Positions 1 to 6,031 of a DNA stretch of 6,031 nt are shown here, in pieces. The notes below the pieces were generated by a model, which was not told the origin of the DNA, searched no databases, and saw nothing but the letters and a program-made list of their open reading frames with translations. Source of the stretch: Oscillospiraceae bacterium (GTDB taxonomy: Bacteria > Bacillota > Clostridia > Oscillospirales > Ruminococcaceae); assembly GCA_017483405.1 (NCBI GenBank), contig JAFUWP010000045.1:1-6031 (forward strand), in the 5' to 3' direction. A program made the position numbers and the translations under genes. The first letter of the stretch is position 1. Every line of letters begins with the position of its first letter.

Positions 1-2065
1 CAAGCAAATCTTTCTGCGTTTCCAGCGGAAACCGGAATTTCCTGATATAATAAATAATATTGACGAATTCCTGAAAGTTCTGTTTTTTTCGGGTATATTC
101 AATCCATTCGCAGAAGATGCTTTTTCCGGTATCTTCTTCCTGTCTGCAATTCAGCAGAGTGGAGAACAGTTCCGGAGGGCATGAGCCGGAACGCAGAATT
201 CTGTTAATTATGAGCTGTTCCAATAATTCCGGAGTCATCATATTATCATTGCGGAGTTTCCGGCAGAGTTCAGTAACATCGCATCCGCTTGCGGCGAGTG
301 CGCAGTCCCACCATATCATGAGGAGTTCGCTGTCGGCAGTATGATGCAGAATTTTTGCACCATCCATAATTATCCGATGCATAAGAAAATCAGGGCATTC
401 CAGTTCATAAAAGATACGTTCCAGCGTAGTTTTATTTTTCGCGGCCATCACCAGAAGACGGAGCAGAAAACAATATTTTTCAGTATCTTCTGTAAATTCA
501 CGAGTCAGCATTCTGTTGATTTTCAACATCTCATAGAAAACAGAAAACATCAGTTCTACTGCGGTTATTTTTTCGTTTTTCAGTTTTCGGGAATATTCCT
601 GTATGGCTTCACTGGATTCAAAAAGATTATCAAGCACTAATTTTTTCAGTTCAGCGGGGGCATACATGCGGAATTCCTTCCAGAAAGCCTGAAGTCTGGC
701 GCAGTTGATGGGTTCAGCATTCAGCGGAGTTTGCAGTTTCAGAATCATCTGTTCTGCAATATCATATTTCAGATTTTTATCTCCGCCCAGATTCCAGCAG
801 AAATTCAGAAGTGCATACTGATTCTGCGCGTCTTCCTTCCAGAAATCAGGATAATTTTGAGAGACTTTCCGGAACAGATACTGATTGATAATCTGATTGC
901 TGGTAATCCCGAACTGTTTCAGAGAAATCAGTGTTCTGTCATACTGCGGACGGCGGCCGCTGTCCTGTTCTGTCATCAGATAGTGATAAGCCGCATAGAG
1001 TTCCGGAATTCTGTCATCCGGAACGGAAACATCCAGTTCCGGCAGAATCACATTGGAAAAATCTTCCATATCTTCGCCGAAATTCACAAGTTCCTGATAA
1101 TATTCCTTCTGGATTTCGCTGTTGTCCGGCGAAAAACTGAACTGCATGGAGATTCCGTCAAGAACTTCAAAATTGCTGTCTGCCAGTTTCCGGACATTGC
1201 AATTTCTGTCTTCCGGATGATAGCCGACAATCAGATAGTACGGCCGCCGCAGATTAGAACTTCCGTTCCGGAATTTTGAAAAACTGCCATCCTGACTTGT
1301 ATAGAAAAAAAGTTTGGATTCAATGGCATTAGACAGATTTGTCATATTTGTGGAAAATGAAATCTGTTTTGCCATTTCTGCGGGCAATCCCATAGAAATA
1401 GCCGTAATCCATTTTTCCACGTTCTGCGGAGTATCTTTGATTAACAGCACTTTGCGTTCTTCTTCGGAGACGCGGAACTGCTGAAAGACAAAACAAGCGG
1501 CTTCTTTCAGACATTCCTGCCTTCCGGCGGCAATAAAATTCCGGATTTCTTCTTTTTTCCGCATCCATTCCGGACTTTTATGTTCTGCCGGAGTAACATC
1601 CTGTACTTGGGGCAGATACGGCGGAACAGGATTTTCGATACAGTCCATATAAAAATCATTATCCGAACAGAACTGCGCATTCCACTGGGAATTTCCGAAC
1701 CATTCAAACGGATAGCACTGTATCTCTCCGATAAAGGCTTGTTTGATAAAATTTCCGTCACGATGAGAAAAACCATTCCGGCGTTTTTCCGTACAGCAGG
1801 GTTTTGTCTGCGCGTGGATGATAACGGCTGTTCCATCAGAAAAAGGAAAATATTCATAAGATGCAAACAGATTTTCCGGCAGAGATTCCGCACCGCCGTT
1901 TGGAAACTGCAAACAGGAACTGAGCAGTTCTTTTTCATCAGGATACAGATGCGATACGGATTCTGTAAAAGAAAAAATGCCGAATCCTTCATCAAGTTCC
2001 ACTTTTCCATCTTCCATCAGATTTCTGTGCGGATAGCATCGTGTATAGATAATCTGGTCCAACAT
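1..2065 (-). CDS. GAP1-N2-like GTPase-associated protein (3' partial)
   Basis: Likely dedicated partner of the neighbouring GTPase. I translated this frame by hand: it is open without a stop from ATG 2065 to the left edge (688 codons plus one base), so the C-terminus is missing. The N-terminus (MLDQIIYTRCYPHR) and the following GFGIFSFTESV at 27-37 resemble the QLIYTS...GFQVVA-type opening of GAP1-N2 proteins. Further family-like patches are SLPENLFASYEYFPFSDGTA at 61-80, RRNGFSHRDGNFIKQAFIGE at 95-114 (compare GRxGNxxxHALVG) and ISFSTNMTNLSNA at 236-248 (compare xTFSTxxxxxxxA). These are from memory, not alignment. Residues 350-688 are predicted mostly alpha-helical and may match the GAP1-M/C parts, but with no catalytic motif I can name. 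No signal peptide or transmembrane span is visible. The start has AAGGGA at 2076-2081, 10 bases upstream, inside the end of the GTPase gene. An ATG at 2070 is out of frame and stops after 17 codons. The gene is real (confidence ~0.95); the family call is ~0.7. Confidence 0.85.
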   Translation of the reverse strand, partial: MLDQIIYTRCYPHRNLMEDGKVELDEGFGIFSFTESVSHLYPDEKELLSSCLQFPNGGAESLPENLFASYEYFPFSDGTAVIIHAQTKPCCTEKRRNGFSHRDGNFIKQAFIGEIQCYPFEWFGNSQWNAQFCSDNDFYMDCIENPVPPYLPQVQDVTPAEHKSPEWMRKKEEIRNFIAAGRQECLKEAACFVFQQFRVSEEERKVLLIKDTPQNVEKWITAISMGLPAEMAKQISFSTNMTNLSNAIESKLFFYTSQDGSFSKFRNGSSNLRRPYYLIVGYHPEDRNCNVRKLADSNFEVLDGISMQFSFSPDNSEIQKEYYQELVNFGEDMEDFSNVILPELDVSVPDDRIPELYAAYHYLMTEQDSGRRPQYDRTLISLKQFGITSNQIINQYLFRKVSQNYPDFWKEDAQNQYALLNFCWNLGGDKNLKYDIAEQMILKLQTPLNAEPINCARLQAFWKEFRMYAPAELKKLVLDNLFESSEAIQEYSRKLKNEKITAVELMFSVFYEMLKINRMLTREFTEDTEKYCFLLRLLVMAAKNKTTLERIFYELECPDFLMHRIIMDGAKILHHTADSELLMIWWDCALAASGCDVTELCRKLRNDNMMTPELLEQLIINRILRSGSCPPELFSTLLNCRQEEDTGKSIFCEWIEYTRKKQNFQEFVNIIYYIRKFRFPLETQKDLL

Positions 2066-2070
2066 AGCAT

Positions 2071-3186
2071 TTACTTCCCTTCCAGCTGTTTTGTTTTTTC
2101 AGGAATGATATTTTCACGGTACATCATCCACATCAGGGGGTCGAGTACGCGGTGAGGCGTAATCACACCGAATGTTCTTTCCGCAACGGGCGGATTCCCG
2201 ATGCTGGAAACACCGAAAAATCTGACCCGTTCCGGATAGAAATCCTTATTGATAACTCCAAGGAAAGCATCCTGACCGTTTTTCTTCAGCCAGCTTCGTA
2301 TCTGGTTATCGACTTCTATGGAATCCTGTTCCACGAAACCGCCGGCTTTGATATGCGGACTTTCCTGCATCACGACAGAATTTTCAAAATCCTTTTTGAG
2401 TGTATCAATTTTGGTAAAGACGACTGCAACATCTTTTTTGATTTTCTGGGATGGCGGCAACTGTAAGCAGTTGCGTATGTAATTTGTCAGCGAAGTAATC
2501 ATCGCATCAGGATATTCATTCGGATTGGAAGAAGTTGACCAATGATAAATATTTTTATCCATACTGTTTTCAAGCTGTCTGATACTGAGCGGGTCGAACA
2601 GAATCACCAATGTTTTTGAACCTTGAATACAATTGGCAATAACAGGCTCTACACTTTTTTCATCTTCACCAGCACCGTCAAAAATCGTCAGAGAATAAAC
2701 AGGCATTTTCCCTAAAAAAGAATTCTGCGTATCAGAAATCGACCATTGCTGAGGAATGATAGAACCGCGCCGCGTAGCCGGAACAGGTTCATGATGTGTG
2801 AACATTTTTTCTTCATTTCTGCGATAAGCTTCAAACGTATCCGGATTCATGTGACTGATTACCCAGCGGCCAGTGGAATTCAGGCGCATTTCGTGAATCA
2901 TGGCTGTCAGGAAATTGCTTTTTCCTGCACCGGAAAGCCCAATCAGGCTGAAACGCAGATAGCCGTTATAATCCAGAATACCGGTCGGCAGTTCTGACTT
3001 ACATGCATCATAAGGGCAGGTCATGCGATACCGTCTAGAGGTGCAATTTTCATCTGTACACTGCAACTTTTTCGGAAAACCGATTCTGACAGCTTCTTTT
3101 CCGCAGTCACAGAAATATTTCACGGACTTTTTGCTGATGACATTCATACAGTAGGGGCAGATTTTTTTCTCTAAAGGATTTTTCAT
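2071..3186 (-). CDS. Zinc-ribbon P-loop GTPase, DO-GTPase2 / TRAFAC-clade-like
   Basis: Predicted GTP-binding switch protein of 371 residues, complete. An N-terminal treble of zinc-ligand pairs (C10/C13, C26/C28, C43/C48, C57/C62) is followed by the G domain. Walker A/G1 is GLSGAGKS at 83-90. A candidate G2 threonine lies in PATRRG near 138. G3 is DGAG at 170-173, after the hydrophobic strand YSLTIF. G4 is TKID at 258-261, a variant of NKxD. A G5-like FFGVSSIG is at 323-330. A C-terminal HRVLDPLMWMMY motif at 345-356 is the kind seen near the end of DO-GTPase2 proteins, as I remember the family. The start is ATG 3186, because AGGAG at 3195-3199 lies 8 bases upstream. A longer reading from GTG 3195 would put the start codon on the Shine-Dalgarno itself. 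The gene follows the large Zn-ribbon gene by 17 bases and precedes the GAP1-like gene by 5 bases. No transmembrane segment is seen. GTPase assignment is firm; the subfamily is likely but not proven. Confidence 0.93.
   Translation of the reverse strand: MKNPLEKKICPYCMNVISKKSVKYFCDCGKEAVRIGFPKKLQCTDENCTSRRYRMTCPYDACKSELPTGILDYNGYLRFSLIGLSGAGKSNFLTAMIHEMRLNSTGRWVISHMNPDTFEAYRRNEEKMFTHHEPVPATRRGSIIPQQWSISDTQNSFLGKMPVYSLTIFDGAGEDEKSVEPVIANCIQGSKTLVILFDPLSIRQLENSMDKNIYHWSTSSNPNEYPDAMITSLTNYIRNCLQLPPSQKIKKDVAVVFTKIDTLKKDFENSVVMQESPHIKAGGFVEQDSIEVDNQIRSWLKKNGQDAFLGVINKDFYPERVRFFGVSSIGNPPVAERTFGVITPHRVLDPLMWMMYRENIIPEKTKQLEGK
2074..2083 (-). promoter_or_regulatory. Ribosome binding site of the GAP1-like gene (GGAAGGGAAG)
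   Basis: A purine run covering the last codons of the GTPase gene, with core AAGGGA at 2076-2081. Measured from that core it is 10 bases from ATG 2065, and only 5 from the out-of-frame ATG 2070, so it supports 2065. Its place inside the upstream coding sequence suggests translational coupling between GTPase and partner. Confidence 0.75.
2917..2940 (-). other. Walker A (P-loop) of the GTPase
   Basis: The minus strand reads GGG CTT TCC GGT GCA GGA AAA AGC, i.e. GLSGAGKS, a perfect GxxxxGKS phosphate-binding loop. It directly follows the beta strand YLRFSLI and is followed by a helix (NFLTAMIHEM). Confidence 0.97.
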
Positions 3187-3194
3187 CTGATTCA

Positions 3195-3199
3195 CTCCT
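3195..3199 (-). promoter_or_regulatory. Ribosome binding site of the GTPase gene (AGGAG)
   Basis: On the minus strand the sequence reads CAGGAGTGAATCAGATG: a near-consensus AGGAG, 8 bases, then ATG at 3186. It sits in the short gap after the upstream stop codon (TAA, 3206-3204). It decides the start, because the alternative GTG at 3195 uses the last G of this site as its first base and so cannot be served by it. Confidence 0.9.
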
Positions 3200-3203
3200 G
3201 ACG

Positions 3204-6031
3204 TTAGAATTTTTTCTTTACACTGGCTTCATTCTTATAATAGACATCATAAAGCCGCATTTCGGCGGCATCTTTTATCATCATGCGGAAGACAGCACCG
3301 GCCGGAATTTTCTTCCATTCTTCTTCGGAAAAATGATACTGATAACTATACAGTTTTTTTCTGTTTTTATGATACTCCGCATCTCCGTCCGACATGGCCG
3401 GTATATGACATGCAATCGAGTTATTGACATCATTGAGCGTTGACGGAATATATCCATCCTGTCTGTATACCAGATACATTTCCGGAATATGCGGCGAATA
3501 GGATTCTATATAAAGCGAGTAGCATTCTTCCACAATTGGCAGAGGCTTTTTGATATAATACATGATACCAGCCGGCGGAATATTGGATAATTTAATTTTA
3601 CTCGGTGCGGCAAAAATCGTTCCGCCGCCGGATGTCTCAATTTCTCCGATGACAGTAAGATAAAGTTCCTCCTGAGGAATCCGTTCGATTAAGAACATAT
3701 TACCATTTTTCTGATAATCAGAAACGGAAATGCAGTCCATTCCTCCATTTTCTGCATCTTCGATGGCAGCGTAAGGCGGCGGCTCATCTTCGGAATGTTT
3801 CACCGAAACCGCATAATGAATCCGTATCAGACGGGCAGGCATCTGATTCAGGACGACAAGCAGACGGCCTGATTCGATATGTGTCTGTTTCCGGTCGATG
3901 GTGCAGGGTTCTGTTGCGGCGGCCGGAAACATCGCGCAGACGATGCTTTTTTTGCCGGCAGTTGTCATGAGCATATAATGACTCGATGTGGAAAGCGGAA
4001 TCGTAAAACTGCATCGGCTGTCTTTTTTAGAATCGGCCTGTGCTACGATATGTTTCATAAACGGGAGCAGTTCCGAAACGGGAACTACTTTCTGTAATTT
4101 TGCGCCCAGTTTTTTGACATCCGAACCGACTTCACAGACAGTAATTTCCTGCGAAACCGGAAGTGGTTTCCATGAAACGGTAACGGTACATCCTTCCACA
4201 TTGCCATCAATCTCCTCAATCTTGCAGGGTTCAGGACTTGGCAGAATACTCCGGACGATGCCGCGGCTGTACTGCAATTGATGATTATACTGATAAATGC
4301 ATTGAAAACGATAACAATAATTCTGTCCGCTGGTGAGTCCGGTATCGGAAAAGCCTGTCTGTGCCTGTTCTGCGAGTACAGTGCAGTTTTTATCCGGCGA
4401 TTCCGGAGGGAGCAGATTTCCTCTGCTCCGCAGGATTCTGACACCGCAGGCATTTTCCGGAAGTGTCCATTTGAAATCGCAGGAATCTTTTCCTTCTGTC
4501 ACCAGAAAATTTTTTTCATTCAGTTCGCTGAACATGACAACATCCTGCCATGCCGCCGAAGAATATACACCATAACGCTCCGCATAGACAGCATAACCGT
4601 AACTGATGCCGGAACGGATAGTATTATCCTGATATTCAAGCTGAGTAATTCCTGTTTTCAGAACGCCATCCGAAGCGTTATCCGGCCGGCCGTTTTCCTT
4701 CCGGCAGATGCGGTAAGTCACACTGACATCTCCGGAGGCTCTCCAGCGGAGTGTACACACAGCTCCGGAAGAACCATTCTGCACCGCGGCGCAGAAATCA
4801 AGAGGCTGTTTAGGTTTCTGACTCCGCAGAACTGAAATAGCCGGTTCATAATCGCTGACGATTTCCAGCACTTGAAAACAGCGGTTTGCGGCATCGGGAG
4901 CAGAGGCAGACGGCATCCGTTCGGCGGCTTTTTTGAGTCGTTCTTCGATTTGTTCCTGACGGCTTTTCAGATTCATATCAGGATATTTCTGTAGAATCTT
5001 AGTCAGTTCTTTTTTAGCGGCGAGATATTTTCCGGCCTGCATCATGGCATCCAGCGGCTTGAGTCTTGCATTGAAATCGCCTATCGCATCATTGACTTTC
5101 TGACGCAGGGCAGGCAGGCGGGATTCTTTCGGATTTGCGCGTTCTGCAAGCGCGAGTGATTTCTGCATTTCATCGGGCTTCATCAATTTAAGCGCGGTCA
5201 GGGTATCCTGATAATATTCTTCAAAAAAGCGCATTTCTGAAATCATGAATCCGCAGGCACAACGCATGGAAACAACTGGAACAGCGGCATTGCATTTCGG
5301 ACAGGAAGTATATAATTTCGCACCGCAGGTGGGACAGATAGCCCGTTCGGCCTCTTTTCTGGTGCTGAACTGTGAAGTAATTCCGCAGGAGGCGCATGTC
5401 ACATGAACAGAAGGCGTAACCGGCTCATAAGGATTCCGCTGAAGTCCGGCGCGCTGATTATACAGAGCAAGAGCAATTTCCCTGTCATGAAACATATCCT
5501 GAAATCTGGAAATGCATTTTTCAGCAAACTGAGCATCATACAGAAATACAGTCGGTGTATTTTTCAGGAGTTCCATAAAATCATGCAGAGTTTCCAGCTG
5601 TAGAGAATTATCATATCTGATGCGTGACTGATTGTCTTTAAATGCATGTGTCTTTGCGATAGCGGCAAGACGATTCAGATTAATCATAACATCAGCGTTA
5701 TCAGTTGCGTTTGTGATACCCCATTTTTCTGCGATAACATAGAGTTTATCCGTAGAACGACTGCGATAATCCGGTACTTCTTTCAGTGTTCCGCCGTTCA
5801 TAAAGCAGATAAGAGAATACAGGTCAGTCACATCGGAAAGCCACGGAAAGCGCGTATCGTGTGCGGATTTTACTCTTGCCGTATAACTGCGAATATCGTT
5901 TATGATAGTATCTTCCAGAAAATACTGTTTCAAATCCACGGGCGGTGCAGGATTGAGTACTTTAAATTTTTGTTCTTCAAACAGCTTTCTGACAGTACTT
6001 ATCTGAAGTCCTAATTTCTGGGAGCAATCCC
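3204..6031 (-). CDS. Large zinc-ribbon protein with TPR-like helices and FN3-like beta modules (5' partial)
   Basis: I do not recognise a named family; the role is inferred as an adaptor or sensor for the GTPase encoded next. The frame is open to the right edge (941 codons visible). A GTG at 5939 is the first conventional start, but it has no Shine-Dalgarno (upstream bases are pyrimidine-rich) and the 30 codons before it look like real protein, so the true start is probably outside the window. Counting that GTG as residue 1: a helical region at 1-170; Cys pairs C182/C185, C202/C205, C213/C216 and C227/C229, enough for two zinc sites; charged helices at about 235-342, TPR-like, with AGKYLAAKKELTKILQKYP at 302-320; a Ser/Ala/Pro-rich linker at 343-350; then beta-rich modules at about 376-470, 471-565, 567-675 and 676-783, the first two most like fibronectin III; a last beta-rich domain at 785-905; and a Lys-rich tail. 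No signal peptide or membrane segment is visible, so it is probably cytoplasmic. It ends 17 bases before the GTPase gene. Confidence 0.88.
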   Translation of the reverse strand, partial: DCSQKLGLQISTVRKLFEEQKFKVLNPAPPVDLKQYFLEDTIINDIRSYTARVKSAHDTRFPWLSDVTDLYSLICFMNGGTLKEVPDYRSRSTDKLYVIAEKWGITNATDNADVMINLNRLAAIAKTHAFKDNQSRIRYDNSLQLETLHDFMELLKNTPTVFLYDAQFAEKCISRFQDMFHDREIALALYNQRAGLQRNPYEPVTPSVHVTCASCGITSQFSTRKEAERAICPTCGAKLYTSCPKCNAAVPVVSMRCACGFMISEMRFFEEYYQDTLTALKLMKPDEMQKSLALAERANPKESRLPALRQKVNDAIGDFNARLKPLDAMMQAGKYLAAKKELTKILQKYPDMNLKSRQEQIEERLKKAAERMPSASAPDAANRCFQVLEIVSDYEPAISVLRSQKPKQPLDFCAAVQNGSSGAVCTLRWRASGDVSVTYRICRKENGRPDNASDGVLKTGITQLEYQDNTIRSGISYGYAVYAERYGVYSSAAWQDVVMFSELNEKNFLVTEGKDSCDFKWTLPENACGVRILRSRGNLLPPESPDKNCTVLAEQAQTGFSDTGLTSGQNYCYRFQCIYQYNHQLQYSRGIVRSILPSPEPCKIEEIDGNVEGCTVTVSWKPLPVSQEITVCEVGSDVKKLGAKLQKVVPVSELLPFMKHIVAQADSKKDSRCSFTIPLSTSSHYMLMTTAGKKSIVCAMFPAAATEPCTIDRKQTHIESGRLLVVLNQMPARLIRIHYAVSVKHSEDEPPPYAAIEDAENGGMDCISVSDYQKNGNMFLIERIPQEELYLTVIGEIETSGGGTIFAAPSKIKLSNIPPAGIMYYIKKPLPIVEECYSLYIESYSPHIPEMYLVYRQDGYIPSTLNDVNNSIACHIPAMSDGDAEYHKNRKKLYSYQYHFSEEEWKKIPAGAVFRMMIKDAAEMRLYDVYYKNEASVKKKF
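5253..5396 (-). other. Zinc-ribbon cluster within the large protein
   Basis: Encodes four closely spaced Cys pairs: CxxC, 16 residues, CxxC, 7 residues, CxxC, 10 residues, CxC. The arrangement is that of two tandem zinc ribbons, of the kind often found in bacterial adaptor proteins joined to TPR or helical domains. It separates the N-terminal helical domain from the TPR-like region. The zinc ligands are seen directly; metal binding is inferred. Confidence 0.85.
5955..6026 (-). other. Helix-turn-helix-like / IF2N-like segment upstream of the GTG
   Basis: In frame with the large gene and upstream of GTG 5939, the sequence encodes CSQKLGLQISTVRKL followed by FEEQKFKVL. The pattern (helix with KLGL, a short turn with S/T, a second helix TVRKLFEEQ, then a short strand FKVL) resembles small helix-turn-helix units or the N-terminal domain of translation factor IF2. 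It indicates that the gene continues past the window edge. The function is not known, and the fold is inferred from pattern only. Confidence 0.5.

Noticed and set aside
60..130. Apparent frameshift in the GAP1-like gene near the A/T run at 84-90
   Set aside because: A first pass gave a shifted reading at the seven-base T run (A run on the coding strand). Careful recount showed the frame continues correctly with RKKQNFQEFVN; there is no frameshift.
117..640. Small plus-strand ORFs near the left edge as candidate small genes
   Set aside because: Fully covered by the long minus-strand frame, with no convincing ribosome binding site.
1507..2010. Minus-strand ORF of 167 codons, and the 79-codon ORF at 1329-1568
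   Set aside because: They are in other frames within the 688-codon GAP1-like gene; the long frame is uninterrupted and has the ribosome binding site and family-like sequence.
1580..2155. Plus-strand ORF of 191 codons, and similar ones at 731-1279 and 4278-4835
   Set aside because: They lie antisense to the long minus-strand genes, are rich in Phe/Ile/Arg as expected from the reverse of GAA/CCG/TTT-rich codons, show no recognisable domain, and do not form a coherent gene order.
3187..3203. Possible promoter or terminator between the large gene and the GTPase gene
   Set aside because: The gap is only 17 bases and is accounted for by the ribosome binding site; there is no hairpin plus T run.
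3784..4453. Minus-strand ORFs of 76 and 122 codons inside the large gene
   Set aside because: Out-of-frame shadows of the FN3-like region; low-complexity, His/Arg/Cys-rich translations without features.

Overview
The window holds a single block of three genes, all read from the minus strand (right to left). It looks like an interior slice of one operon. I see no promoter, terminator, RNA gene, repeat array, insertion sequence or CRISPR array. GC content looks moderate by eye. Codon use favours CCG for Pro, GAA for Glu and CGG/AGA for Arg, and both visible ribosome binding sites are strong purine-rich Shine-Dalgarno sequences. This fits a Clostridia-type Firmicute, perhaps a gut Ruminococcus-like organism, but that is inference from style only.

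Layout in order of transcription. (1) 6031 to 3204: a large protein whose true N-terminus lies beyond the right edge. It has a helix-turn-helix-like or IF2N-like segment at the edge, a helical domain, a cluster of four Cys pairs (zinc ribbons), a helical TPR-like stretch and then several beta-rich, fibronectin-III-like modules. (2) 3186 to 2071: a P-loop GTPase with its own N-terminal zinc-binding Cys cluster, resembling the DO-GTPase2 / 'TRAFAC clade GTPase' family. (3) 2065 to beyond position 1: a long protein, 688 codons visible, whose first ~250 residues resemble the GAP1-N2 ('GTPase-associated protein 1, N-terminal type 2') family, followed by a long alpha-helical region. This third gene runs off the left edge, so an ATG-to-stop scan misses it and shows only shorter ORFs in other frames.

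The genes are separated by 17 and 5 bases, and each downstream gene has a Shine-Dalgarno sequence in the junction or at the end of the preceding gene, so they are almost certainly co-transcribed and translated together. The combination of a DO-GTPase-like switch, a GAP1-like partner and a large Zn-ribbon adaptor matches a class of GTPase-centred systems that comparative genomics has proposed to act in biological conflict (anti-phage or related defence). To my knowledge their biochemical role is not established. By inference, the GTPase is the nucleotide-dependent switch, the GAP1-like protein its dedicated partner, and the Zn-ribbon/FN3-like protein a sensor or scaffold. All plus-strand ORFs, and the minus-strand ORFs in other frames, are shadows of these genes.
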